Source: JACWAE01 sp963847595
Lineage (GTDB): Bacteria > Chloroflexota > Dehalococcoidia > SZUA-161
Assembly (NCBI GenBank): GCA_963847595.1
Contig: CAWKAJ010000002.1
Location: 558,001 to 622,000 of the forward strand
Length of the DNA: 64,000 nt
Reading direction: 5' to 3'
The notes beneath the pieces were generated by a model, which saw nothing but the letters and a program-made list of their open reading frames with translations, searched no databases and was not told the DNA's origin. The translations under genes were made by a program, and so were the position numbers. Within the stretch, counting starts at the first letter, position 1, and the number at the start of each line of letters is the position of its first letter. Positions 25,629 to 32,611 of the stretch are shown here, piece after piece.

Positions 25629-26939
25629 TCATAACTTCGCGGCGCTCAGACGCTTCAAGTCCTGCCAGAATCTGGGATATGATATATTTACAGCCTCAGC
25701 ATTGTCAATCTCAGTTTCCCCTTCGGCAACCAGTGCAGCCACCCCAAGCATCATCGCCAGGCGATGGTCTCCATGGCTCTCGCAGGCAGCGCCGCGCAGC
25801 CTCTCCTTACCCTTAATAACCATGCCTTCAGGTAGTTCCTCCACGTCAGCGCCCATCTTCAGCAGTTCCTTCGCCGTAGCGCTGATCCTGTCCGTCTCCT
25901 TCACCCTCAGCTCCCTGGCGTCTCTTATCACGGTCTTTCCCCGAGCCACTGAGGCAGCTAGAGCAATAAGCGGAATCTCGTCGATCACCCTGGGGATAAG
26001 CTCTCCTCTAATCTCCAACCCTGATAGTTGGCTTGACTGCACCCTGAGGTCTGCCACAGGCTCGCCGCTCACCAGCCGTTCGTTCCCGACACTTAATCGG
26101 GCTCCCATCGCCTTGAGAACATCGATTATGCCGCTCCTCGTGGGATTGACGCCGATATTGTTTAATCGGATATCCGCCCGGTTATGAATGACACCTGCCA
26201 CCAGCCAAAAGGCAGCAGAGCTTATGTCGCCGGGTACGATGATGTCTATAGCTTTTAGACCGCTTGGGGAGATAACGATAGTATCCCCTTTCGCTTCAAT
26301 TTCAGCTCCCATGGCCTTGAGCATTCTTTCAGTATGATTACGAGAAGCAATGGGCTCCTTTATAACAGTATCCCCTTCGGCAAAGAGCGCCGCCAGCAAC
26401 AGCGCTGATTTTAGCTGAGCGCTGGCGACAGGAAGCTTATAACGAATCCCGTGTAGATGCCCACCTTTAATCACCAGAGGAGCCCTTGAATCATGGCACC
26501 GTCCCCAAATCTGGGCTCCCATGAGCCTGAGAGGCTGGACCACGCGGTCCATAGGGCGGGAGCGCAGCGACTGGTCGCCCGTGATAACGGAGAGGAAAGG
26601 CTGAGCTGCAAGCAGCCCCGCGAGGAGGCGCATGGTCGTGGCGCTGTTCTCAGCACAAAGCACATCGCCAGCTTCCTTTAAACCCCCGTCTCCCACCCCC
26701 TTGACCACCAAACCGCCTTTAGATGACTCTATTTCTACACCCAAAGCCCGCATACACGCTACAGTGGCAAGACAGTCAGCCGACTGAGCGAAATTACTGA
26801 CCCTGGCATCACCCCGGGCGATACCGTTGAGGATAACAGCGCGGTGAGAGATAGATTTGTCCCCGGGAGGACTGGCCTCGCCGCCAAGGGCAGGAGGAGC
26901 TTTCACAACCTGTTTCACGGTCTCTCCTCCCGCAACCAT
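25629..26939 (-). CDS. aroA: 3-phosphoshikimate 1-carboxyvinyltransferase (EPSP synthase)
   Basis: AroA adds an enolpyruvyl group to shikimate-3-phosphate in aromatic amino-acid synthesis. The 436 residues show the substrate motif PPGDKSISHRAVILNGIA at the N-terminus, ENSATTMRLLAG, SRNHTERMLKAMG and the C-terminal HGDHRLAMMLGVAAL. Its start overlaps the tyrA stop by 25 bases, so the two are coupled. Confidence 0.96.
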   Translation of the reverse strand: MVAGGETVKQVVKAPPALGGEASPPGDKSISHRAVILNGIARGDARVSNFAQSADCLATVACMRALGVEIESSKGGLVVKGVGDGGLKEAGDVLCAENSATTMRLLAGLLAAQPFLSVITGDQSLRSRPMDRVVQPLRLMGAQIWGRCHDSRAPLVIKGGHLHGIRYKLPVASAQLKSALLLAALFAEGDTVIKEPIASRNHTERMLKAMGAEIEAKGDTIVISPSGLKAIDIIVPGDISSAAFWLVAGVIHNRADIRLNNIGVNPTRSGIIDVLKAMGARLSVGNERLVSGEPVADLRVQSSQLSGLEIRGELIPRVIDEIPLIALAASVARGKTVIRDARELRVKETDRISATAKELLKMGADVEELPEGMVIKGKERLRGAACESHGDHRLAMMLGVAALVAEGETEIDNAEAVNISYPRFWQDLKRLSAAKL

Positions 26940-27790
26940 TTCTCCCTCTCCTCCCGCGCTTGAGCAAGCATGTCAGCCAATTCCTCGCTGTCCTCAGCTA
27001 CCAGGTTGCGATACCCCTTAAGCACTTCAATATAGCGGTCTAACCAATCCACAATCTTCTCGCGGTTAGTGAGACAGATATCACGGTTCATCTCCGGGTT
27101 CCCCGAGGCCAGGCGGGAGAAATCGCGATAGCCCCCGGCCGCAAGCTTAGCCATCTCAGGCCACAACCGACTCTTCATAGTAGCAGTAACAAATGCAGTC
27201 GAAAGCAGCATGGGGAGATGGCTGACCCCTGCAACCAGGTTATCATGTGTCTCAGCGTCGATAAAGAAAGGCCTGGCTCCAATCGACTCCACCAGTTTTT
27301 TCAACTTTCTCACTGCCAGCGGAGTTGCACACGGAGATGGAGTAAGGCAATAGACACATCCTCGAAATAGATTGGCATCAGCCTCATCAATGCCAGAAGT
27401 CTCTTTGCCTGCCATGGGGTGACCGCCGATAAAGCTAACTTTGGCAGGCAGGTACTCCCCAGCCCACTGCATAACCTTCGTCTTGGTGCTGCCGGTATCC
27501 GTGACCAGGCACCTGGGTGATAAATGCTCCGATATTGACGCCAGCACCTCTTTGGTCGTCATCACAGGCGTAGCAATGACAACCATATCCGCTCCCGCCA
27601 CAGCAGATGCCGGATTCTCAGCAGCCCGGTCTATAGCGCCGCAGTCTTTTGCCTTGGCCACAGTCTCCGAACTCCTGCTGAATCCTACAATCTCTGTCCC
27701 TTTAGCACTTTTCTTCTTCAGCGCCAGGGCCAACGAGCCTCCGATCAAGCCCAGCCCGATTATAGCAATCCTTTTCACAAAGCACCTCAA
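26915..27790 (-). CDS. tyrA: prephenate dehydrogenase
   Basis: TyrA oxidises prephenate to 4-hydroxyphenylpyruvate for tyrosine. The NAD site GLGLIGGSLALALKK is at the N-terminus; GGHPMAGKETSGIDEADANLF and HDNLVAGVSHLPMLLSTAF follow with the catalytic His residues. At 291 residues it lacks the ACT domain found in longer forms. It forms an aromatic-synthesis pair with aroA. Confidence 0.95.
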   Translation of the reverse strand: MRCFVKRIAIIGLGLIGGSLALALKKKSAKGTEIVGFSRSSETVAKAKDCGAIDRAAENPASAVAGADMVVIATPVMTTKEVLASISEHLSPRCLVTDTGSTKTKVMQWAGEYLPAKVSFIGGHPMAGKETSGIDEADANLFRGCVYCLTPSPCATPLAVRKLKKLVESIGARPFFIDAETHDNLVAGVSHLPMLLSTAFVTATMKSRLWPEMAKLAAGGYRDFSRLASGNPEMNRDICLTNREKIVDWLDRYIEVLKGYRNLVAEDSEELADMLAQAREEREKWLREERP

Positions 27791-27793
27791 AGC

Positions 27794-28492
27794 TCAAAGT
27801 GGCTGCCCGACAAAGAAACGCGCGAACAGGTCTACAGCACGCAGCAAGAAATCCCACAGGAAGCCGACAAAATAGCCTAAGAATATTAACACAAGCAAGA
27901 GCATGGGGCCATATTGCTCCAGTCGCGCCATAGCTTCAGCCTGGCGTCGAGGCAAGATGCCGACCGCGATATTGAATCCATCCAGAGGAGCAATAGGTAT
28001 AAGATTGAACACCGCCAGAATAATGTTGAACAGGATAACATAGCCAATTATATCAGCGGTGACCGAGCCAGCCGACCAACTGGCAAAAGGCAGCCACGAA
28101 TAAGGCGAATGCCAGGCTACCGCACCCGACCTTATAATCACCCCTAAAACAGCAGCCAGGGCGAGATTAGACAGTGGGCCCGCAAATGCCGATAGAGCCA
28201 TGCCCCTCCTGGGGTTCATGCGAAAGTAGCCAGGATTGATAGGCACGGGCTTGCCCCAGCCGAAGCCGACCAGCAACAGCATCAGAGTGCCCAGCGGGTC
28301 GAGATGCTTTATCGGGTTTAGAGAAAGCCTCCCCATCCTCTTCGCTGTGGGATCCCCGAGCCGGTACGCCATCAGCGCATGGCTGAACTCATGAACAGTT
28401 ATCGCAATCAGCAGAGAAAAAACAACTACGACTACCAGTAAGAAGAAAGCCTTGGGGTCGTCTTTCAGCAGCCCCAGATTCCAGAGGAGCAT
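27794..28492 (-). CDS. site-2 protease family (M50) membrane metalloprotease
   Basis: This 232-residue membrane protein has the zinc motif HEFSH near residue 34 and the third ligand in NLIPIAPLDGFNI, within four or five hydrophobic spans. It is a short M50B-type protease without a PDZ domain. Such enzymes cut membrane-bound anti-sigma factors or other substrates; the target is unknown. Its promoter, ribosome binding site (AAAGGA) and first codons are copied in a 57-base segment at 29319-29375, on the far side of the toxin-antitoxin module. Confidence 0.88.
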   Translation of the reverse strand: MLLWNLGLLKDDPKAFFLLVVVVVFSLLIAITVHEFSHALMAYRLGDPTAKRMGRLSLNPIKHLDPLGTLMLLLVGFGWGKPVPINPGYFRMNPRRGMALSAFAGPLSNLALAAVLGVIIRSGAVAWHSPYSWLPFASWSAGSVTADIIGYVILFNIILAVFNLIPIAPLDGFNIAVGILPRRQAEAMARLEQYGPMLLLVLIFLGYFVGFLWDFLLRAVDLFARFFVGQPL

Positions 28493-28526
28493 AGCCCTTC
28501 CTTTTTTGAGGTATTATAGCATAGTT
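28469..28526. repeat. flanking direct repeat, copy 1 (5' end and promoter of the M50 gene)
   Basis: These 58 bases recur almost exactly at 29319-29375. They include the first 8 codons of the M50 gene on the minus strand, its ribosome binding site and a TATAAT box. The two copies bracket 792 bases that carry the toxin-antitoxin genes. Confidence 0.85.
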
Positions 28527-28609
28527 TACTCTACACTCATATAAATATATAAATTTGGTAGTGGTTCAGTTTGAAATTAGGGAAAATAGTATTACGCCAA
28601 AATATTCCA

Positions 28610-28655
28610 AAGTGGGATTATCCCACTTGACAAATAATCCCACCATTGATATAAT
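28610..28655 (+). promoter_or_regulatory. consensus promoter with overlapping operator of the toxin-antitoxin module
   Basis: TTGACA (28627-28632) and TATAAT (28650-28655) are perfect sigma-70 hexamers at a perfect 17-base spacing. An inverted repeat AAGTGGGA-TTA-TCCCACTT (28610-28628) ends in the -35 box, and a third TAATCCCA (28635-28642) lies in the spacer, forming a second inverted pair with TGGGATTA. Overlapping operators of this kind are typical of autorepressed type II modules. Confidence 0.8.
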
Positions 28656-28691
28656 GCGTGTGTATGTATGCAGGTAGCAGGGGGGACGGAC

Positions 28692-28973
28692 ATGGCAAAT
28701 ATAATAAAGGACGAGGAATTAACAAGAATACCCGGGAGTGTAAAACCGGATTCCAAAAAGAGAGTAGTTTTGCCCGGCTTCTTAGTGAGGGAGGATATTA
28801 TCTACCATATCTACAGCAACAGCGTGGGGCAAATCGTATTAGACCCTCAGGTAACAATTCCTGCCTCAGAAGCCTGGCTATTCCAGAATCCCGTTGCTAT
28901 TGCAGCGGTTCGGCGGGGTCTTGCTGATGCTGCACAGGGCAAAGTCTCAAGGGTTAACCTTAGTACTTTATAA
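28692..28973 (+). CDS. putative antitoxin
   Basis: This protein of about 93 residues (start at the ATG 28692, after GGGGGGAC) precedes a RelE/ParE-sized partner. Its middle has VVLPGFLVREDIIYHIYSN and the C-terminal part VRRGLADAAQGKVSRVNL, a pattern seen at the end of many type II antitoxins. It has no classic helix-turn-helix that I can point to. An in-frame ATG at 28668 would add eight residues. The strong promoter with an inverted-repeat operator just upstream supports the antitoxin call. Confidence 0.65.
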   Translation: MANIIKDEELTRIPGSVKPDSKKRVVLPGFLVREDIIYHIYSNSVGQIVLDPQVTIPASEAWLFQNPVAIAAVRRGLADAAQGKVSRVNLSTL

Positions 28974-28983
28974 GGTCTAAGCT

Positions 28984-29277
28984 TTGTTTGAGCTACAATG
29001 GACAGATGAGGCAAAGGCAACTTATAGCTTACTCAAGGACAATCCGTCAGAGAAAGCCCGCTGCAGGGCTGTTAAGAAAACCTTAAAACTTCTATCGGAG
29101 AATCCACGACATCCCGGGCTACAAACCCACCCATTTCTGAGTCTAAATGGGCCGAATGGGGAAAAGGTTTTTGAAGCATATGCACAACAGAAGACATCAG
29201 CAGCATATAGAGTGTTTTGGTATTATGGCCCATCGAAGGGGGAAATGACTATTTTCGCAATTACTCCTCACCCGTAG
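28984..29277 (+). CDS. putative RelE/ParE-family toxin
   Basis: The 97-residue protein opens with FELQWTDEAKATYSLLKD and ends with AYRVFWYYGPSKGEMTIFAITPHP, which fits the RelE/ParE fold: a helical N-terminus and a C-terminal sheet with the aromatic-Arg strand. RelE members cut mRNA on the ribosome and ParE members poison gyrase; the sequence does not decide which. The start codon is TTG, 10 bases after the antitoxin stop, with AAGG upstream. No transposase is nearby. Confidence 0.7.
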   Translation: MFELQWTDEAKATYSLLKDNPSEKARCRAVKKTLKLLSENPRHPGLQTHPFLSLNGPNGEKVFEAYAQQKTSAAYRVFWYYGPSKGEMTIFAITPHP

Positions 29278-29318
29278 CTGCTTAAGTACACTTACTTTCC
29301 CACCTAGCCCTGGCTGCC

Positions 29319-29375
29319 CAGCCCCAGATTCCAGAGGAGCACGCCCCCCCTTTTTTGAGGTATTATAGCATAGTT
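29319..29375. repeat. flanking direct repeat, copy 2
   Basis: This is the second copy of the segment at 28469-28526, with changes only in a short C-rich stretch. Here it has no gene attached, so it is a scar of the M50 promoter region. Confidence 0.85.
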
Positions 29376-29533
29376 CAATACCTATTTTGGGCATCATAAA
29401 ACGATTGCAGGACGAACATGCGAACGCGCGGGCGATAGCCGGAGTCAATTTTTAACTGAGCGTAGCCGAAGCGCAACATACCAAGCATGAATACGCAGGA
29501 GAAATTTGGTTAGTTAGCTCTTCTCGATGCGGA

Positions 29534-29563
29534 TTGACAAGCTTGCACTTCTCACAGTACAAT
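29534..29563 (+). promoter_or_regulatory. putative promoter of the CxxC small protein
   Basis: TTGACA (29534-29539) and TACAAT (29558-29563) are 18 bases apart. The mRNA would start near 29570, leaving a leader of about 77 bases before the gene at 29647. Confidence 0.55.
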
Positions 29564-29646
29564 CCTACCAGACATTGCGCCTCTACCAATGATGGAGCAT
29601 CCGCAACATCAAGCATATATAATTCGATAGAGGGAGGTGACAGTCG

Positions 29647-29943
29647 ATGCTTTTTAATGGCAGTGTTGAACTTCAGGCTTTGGATAGGCAAAGCAGAAGG
29701 GATGGGTATGGTTCGTGGTGCGCTATGTGTGGTGCTGGATTGTGGGGCTATTTTCCCCCGTCTGTTCCTAGAGTACCCGTAAGCAAAGGTGGGGACAAAA
29801 GAGCCCCCAACTGTGTAATGGTATGCCGTGAGTGCTTCCCTAAAATAAAGAATCCAGGCAAAGAGGAAATCCCGTGGAGCGCTATTCCGTACTATAACGC
29901 GGCTCCTCGTGATTGGTTTGAGCGGAGCAGACAACCACTGTAA
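29647..29943 (+). CDS. small HNH-like or zinc-binding protein with two CxxC pairs
   Basis: This 98-residue protein has a strong ribosome binding site (GGGAGGTGA, ending 6 bases before the ATG) and its own promoter, so I take it as real. Two cysteine pairs, SWCAMCGAG near residue 25 and VMVCRECF near residue 60, flank a PVSKGGDKRAPNC segment. The order CxxC - basic GGD - N-x4-CxxC resembles compact HNH/zinc-finger folds, but a catalytic HNH triad is not complete. The rest is basic and aromatic. It may bind nucleic acid; function unknown. Confidence 0.6.
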   Translation: MLFNGSVELQALDRQSRRDGYGSWCAMCGAGLWGYFPPSVPRVPVSKGGDKRAPNCVMVCRECFPKIKNPGKEEIPWSAIPYYNAAPRDWFERSRQPL

Positions 29944-30077
29944 GTTTATCCGTTTTTTGTTATCTAAATATCTTATGAAGCTATGTAGACTGGGCCCCGC
30001 AAGCGCACAGGTTTATCCCAATCCTCGGAAAACCAAAGTACCATCATAGCTAATCTCGAACCTCTCGTAGGATGAAC

Positions 30078-30106
30078 TTGACAAATAGAGCAGATTATGT
30101 TATGTA
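30078..30106 (+). promoter_or_regulatory. putative promoter of a candidate noncoding RNA
   Basis: TTGACA (30078-30083) is followed after 17 bases by TATGTA (30101-30106). No ORF with a ribosome binding site begins downstream before the terminator at 30354-30389. Confidence 0.45.
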
Positions 30107-30112
30107 TATTAC

Positions 30113-30390
30113 ACGGAGCCAGGCGGTGCTTCCGAATTCAGGTTCAGGAGGTTCGCTATGAGGCTTCACGGATTGTATGGGGTAAGGCAGGTGGATGGTT
30201 GATGCCCCACCATCTGGGTGGTGGGGCGAGCAGACCCTCGGGTTCAGCTCGAGGAAAAGAGGTTGAGAGGTAAATCTCGTAAACAGAGCCTCGTTCAGTG
30301 GTGAACACCGAAGAAGAGTTGGGCTCGAGACACTAAAACTGAAGGAATTCAGGGTGGAGGACGCTGCAAAAGTGTCCTCCACATTTTTTG
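30113..30390 (+). ncRNA. candidate structured noncoding RNA, about 275 nt
   Basis: A promoter, a GC-rich stretch without a credible ORF, and an intrinsic terminator delimit this segment. Inside is a strong hairpin (30204-30212 with 30219-30227, GCCCCACCA paired to TGGTGGGGC) and several shorter complementary pieces such as CTCGAG at two places. I compared it by eye with tmRNA, RNase P RNA, SRP RNA and 6S RNA and found none of their conserved cores. It may be a new RNA or the remains of a decayed mobile element. Confidence 0.35.
30354..30389 (+). terminator. intrinsic terminator
   Basis: GTGGAGGAC (30354-30362) pairs perfectly with GTCCTCCAC (30374-30382) and is followed by six T (30384-30389) on the plus strand. 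Confidence 0.75.
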
Positions 30391-30412
30391 TTCTGTTAGA
30401 GAGAAGATTTTC

Positions 30413-30485
30413 CCGTTCGTGGTGAGCTTGTCGAACCATGAACGGACCATGACCGTTCACCCTTCGACAGGCTCAGGGCGAACGG
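30413..30485. repeat. inverted pair of 33-bp palindromic (REP-like) repeats
   Basis: Two 33-base units, 30413-30445 and 30453-30485, both begin CCGTTC and end GAACGG, and each contains a TTCGACA/G-GCTCA-type core. They are in opposite orientation, like a paired REP element. Units of this type, whose spurious translation reads VRQAHHER, are common in environmental bacterial genomes. Confidence 0.75.
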
Positions 30486-30553
30486 TTTAAAAAACCCTAT
30501 TTTCAAAGCAAGTAACATAAGCACATCGCAGCCACTAACAAAACTTATTTCCA

Positions 30554-30635
30554 CTAGCTTCGACAGAGTTTATCCTCCACCGCACTAATCTTGCTCTCCA
30601 TAGTAGCTCTCTTATCTCTCCGATCATCTATATTG
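30554..30635 (-). pseudogene. duplicated 3' fragment of the MTH1187-family gene
   Basis: On the minus strand this codes DDRRDKRATMESKISAV then EDKLCRS and a stop, nearly the same as the end of the gene at 31954-32262. About 82 bases match at some 88 percent by eye, starting at exactly 1400 bases' distance. There is no start or upstream part, so it is a fragment. Confidence 0.8.
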
Positions 30636-30821
30636 GCAGATGTTCAACGATTCACCCTTACCCTTCAGCCTCAAAATAGGCCGTGTTATGGCAAGTAAGC
30701 GTGGTAGAGCTTAGGACGGCGACGGCATCGGAGTATGGTGCGGTATGATACAGGACAGCATGAAGCCCTACAGGGCGGTAGTGTTGGTGCCAACAGAGAT
30801 TATCGTAGGCCGTGCTTTCCC

Positions 30822-31650
30822 TCAATAGTGCAGGGTGATGCCACGACTCCCCACGGCAAAGACATCCGAGGCGGAGCTGCCCCAGACACCATAAAGGGTG
30901 TTTGTGTGGTTGATGTTCATGGCGCTCCAGGCGCTGCCGTTGTAGTGCAGGATAATGCTATCTGCTCCCACGGCGAAGACATCCGAGGCAGAGTTGCCCC
31001 AGACACCCCAAAGGGTATCGGCAGTGCCGCTGGTCATGGTGCTCCAGCCACTGCCGTTGTAGTGCAAGATGGTGCCATCTTCCCCCACGGCGAAGACATC
31101 CGAGGCAGAGCTGCCCCAGACACCCTGAAGGTCTGAGTCGTTGCCGCTGCTCATGTTGCCCCAGGTGCTGCCGTCGTAGTGCAGGATAGCGCCATATTCC
31201 CCCACAGCAAAGACATCCGAGGCAGAACTGCCCCAGACACCATAAAGGTAATTGGTGCTGCCGCTGGTCATATCGCTCCAGGCACTGCCGTCGTAGTGCA
31301 CGATAGCGCCATATTCCCCCACAGCAAAGACATCCGAGGCAGAGCTGCCCCAGACACCACGAAGGTAAGTGGCGCTGCCGCTGGTGATGACGCTCCAGGC
31401 GCTGCCGTCATAGTGCAGGATACTGCCATCACCCCCCACGACGAAGACATCCGAGGCAGAGCTGCCCCAGACCCCATAAAGGTCTGAGTCATTGCTGCTG
31501 CTCATGTTGCCCCAGGTGCTGCCGTTGTAGTGCAGGATGGTGCCACCTGTTCCCACGGCAAAGACATCCGAGGCAGAGCTGCCCCAGACACCATTAAGCC
31601 AACTTGCGTTCCCGCTGCTCATGGCGCTCCAGGCGGAGACTGGTGGGGCC
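30822..31650. repeat. 117-bp tandem repeats coding the propeller blades
   Basis: Seven near-identical 117-base units encode the blades, with a recurring minus-strand core for GVWGSSASDVFAVG. The high similarity makes copy number likely to vary by slippage or recombination, and short-read assemblies may miscount it. Confidence 0.8.
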
Positions 31651-31808
31651 GTAAGCGTGGTAGTCGGCGTAGGTGCAGATGTTGGTGTAGTGGTGAGTGT
31701 TGACGTTGGCGTCGCCGTCACAGAGGCGGTCTTGCTGCACGAGCTCCCTGACATCAGCAAAGTCAGCAATAGTGCTGCGAGGAGTGTGATCCACAGGACT
31801 TTTCTCAT
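30822..31808 (-). CDS. seven-repeat beta-propeller lipoprotein
   Basis: The 328-residue product has a hydrophobic signal and a lipobox-like MSGSSC (Cys24), then a Thr/Pro-rich linker (about residues 27-58) and seven tandem repeats of 39 residues. Each repeat reads like LYGVWGSSASDVFAVG followed by G-x-ILHYDGS-x-W and a serine-rich turn; the last ends at LHY, so the first WSAM strand probably closes the ring. Seven blades of this kind suggest a surface beta-propeller that binds a ligand or partner. The repeats are very alike in DNA, a sign of recent expansion. A promoter (TTGCGC, 17 bases, TAGAAT) lies at 31848-31876 on the minus strand. Confidence 0.85.
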   Translation of the reverse strand: MRKVLWITLLAALLLTLLMSGSSCSKTASVTATPTSTLTTTPTSAPTPTTTLTAPPVSAWSAMSSGNASWLNGVWGSSASDVFAVGTGGTILHYNGSTWGNMSSSNDSDLYGVWGSSASDVFVVGGDGSILHYDGSAWSVITSGSATYLRGVWGSSASDVFAVGEYGAIVHYDGSAWSDMTSGSTNYLYGVWGSSASDVFAVGEYGAILHYDGSTWGNMSSGNDSDLQGVWGSSASDVFAVGEDGTILHYNGSGWSTMTSGTADTLWGVWGNSASDVFAVGADSIILHYNGSAWSAMNINHTNTLYGVWGSSASDVFAVGSRGITLHY

Positions 31809-31847
31809 CTTGTTCTCCCAGTATTCAGATTAGCCAAAGCTGGCGCT

Positions 31848-31876
31848 ATTCTACTGCGATTCGGATACTGGCGCAA
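31848..31876 (-). promoter_or_regulatory. putative promoter of the propeller lipoprotein
   Basis: On the minus strand TTGCGC (31871-31876) and TAGAAT (31848-31853) are 17 bases apart, with the start codon about 35 bases further on. Confidence 0.5.
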
Positions 31877-31953
31877 GATGGAAACTAAGCGTGGGAGGGC
31901 CCAGGGGTGCGGGGGTATAGGCGGTGGTACCAAGCGCTAAAAAATGCTGACCC

Positions 31954-32262
31954 CTAGCTTCGACAGATTTTATCCTCTACTGCACCAATCTTGCTCTCCA
32001 TAGTGGCTTTCTTATCTCTCCGGTCATCTATGTTGACAATGGTAACAACTCTTTGCACCCCTTCCTCAAACACGCTCTCATGCATTTTCCTGACCAGGCG
32101 CAGCACCTTGTCCAAATCTCCCTCGAGCACGGTGCCCATCGGGGTCAGCTTGTACTTAACAGACCTCTGACTCTGCAAGACCTTGAGCGCCCGGGCCACA
32201 TAGCTGCTGATAGAAGTTGTTTCGGTTCCCAGCGGAACGATGCTGACCTGGACAATTGCCAT
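31954..32262 (-). CDS. MTH1187-family (DUF77) thiamine-binding protein
   Basis: This protein of 102 residues (start ATG 32262, after GAGGTGATAACA) matches the MTH1187/YqgV family: small ferredoxin-like-fold proteins that form tetramers and bind thiamine or related ligands. Landmarks are MAIVQVSIVPLGTETTSIS, YKLTPMGTVLEGDLDKVL and VQRVVTIVNIDDRRDK. It is likely cytoplasmic, with a role in thiamine handling. Its last 27 codons are duplicated at 30554-30635. Confidence 0.85.
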   Translation of the reverse strand: MAIVQVSIVPLGTETTSISSYVARALKVLQSQRSVKYKLTPMGTVLEGDLDKVLRLVRKMHESVFEEGVQRVVTIVNIDDRRDKKATMESKIGAVEDKICRS

Positions 32263-32292
32263 TGTTATCACCTCATTCGAGCAAGATTGCAT

Positions 32293-32582
32293 TGGAAGCG
32301 GCGCTTTATTTCACCTGCACCCTGTCGGCCCGACTTCGATAAAGCCTTTTCTCCATAATCTACTCCTGAGCTTAATCGTGTGGCGGGATTATACTACGAA
32401 ACACATAATGTGTCTATTTTGCCAGCCAGTCTCCCGATTAAACACCTGGGCCAAATAGCACCAGCAAGACTGACATCCCGCCTCCTTTCCTCAATCGGGT
32501 CACAGGCGCCACCTCTATAGTAAATTTCATCCATACGGCAATTTCTGACACATTTTTGTTACCATTTCACGGATGAATACTA
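32293..32582. other. intergenic region upstream of the nitrogen operon
   Basis: No gene is seen. A perfect palindrome ACACATAATGTGT (32401-32413) lies here, possibly an operator for the minus-strand gene. Further on, GACAC-N6-GTTAC (32547-32562) resembles half of a GlnR box about 20 bases before the -35 of the operon promoter. Confidence 0.5.
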
Positions 32583-32611
32583 TTGACAAACTGAATAAAG
32601 GGTGATATTGT
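32583..32611 (+). promoter_or_regulatory. promoter of the glutamate synthase operon
   Basis: TTGACA (32583-32588) and TATTGT (32606-32611) are exactly 17 bases apart. A 10-base stem (GGCAAGCGGT at 32622-32631 with ACCGCTTGCC at 32640-32649) follows in the leader and may act as an operator or RNA hairpin. Confidence 0.6.

Larger units (their letters stand above)
30391..30821. other. intergenic region with repeats and a gene fragment
   Basis: Between the candidate RNA and the propeller lipoprotein there is no complete gene. The stretch holds the paired 33-base repeats and the 82-base copy of the end of the thiamine-binding-protein gene. The remainder (about 30640-30820) shows nothing that I recognise. 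Confidence 0.6.

Noticed and set aside
28469..29375. A classical insertion sequence
   Set aside because: There is no transposase, no terminal inverted repeat, and the flanking repeats are far too long for a usual target duplication.
29452..29934. Minus-strand ORF of 160 codons with a CEKC motif
   Set aside because: The opposite strand has a gene with a near-consensus promoter and strong ribosome binding site; this frame has neither.
30113..30390. tmRNA, RNase P RNA or SRP RNA at this locus
   Set aside because: None of their conserved cores (such as the tmRNA acceptor end, the GAGGAAAGUCC-like RNase P region, or the SRP GGAAG-AGCA loop) could be found.
30095..30460. Minus-strand ORF of 121 codons
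   Set aside because: Its N-terminus is the translation of a 33-base palindromic repeat (VRQAHHER), it crosses a terminator, and it has no ribosome binding site.
30735..31487. Plus-strand repeated ORFs rich in GAAAGH-type repeats
   Set aside because: They mirror the 117-base tandem repeats of the minus-strand propeller gene and lack their own signals.
30822..31650. Regular repeats considered as a CRISPR array
   Set aside because: The unit is 117 bases without unique spacers and codes an in-frame protein repeat; no cas gene is present.
32401..32413. Palindrome ACACATAATGTGT as an NrpR operator
   Set aside because: It is far from the nitrogen promoter, matches no known NrpR motif, and could equally serve the minus-strand gene.
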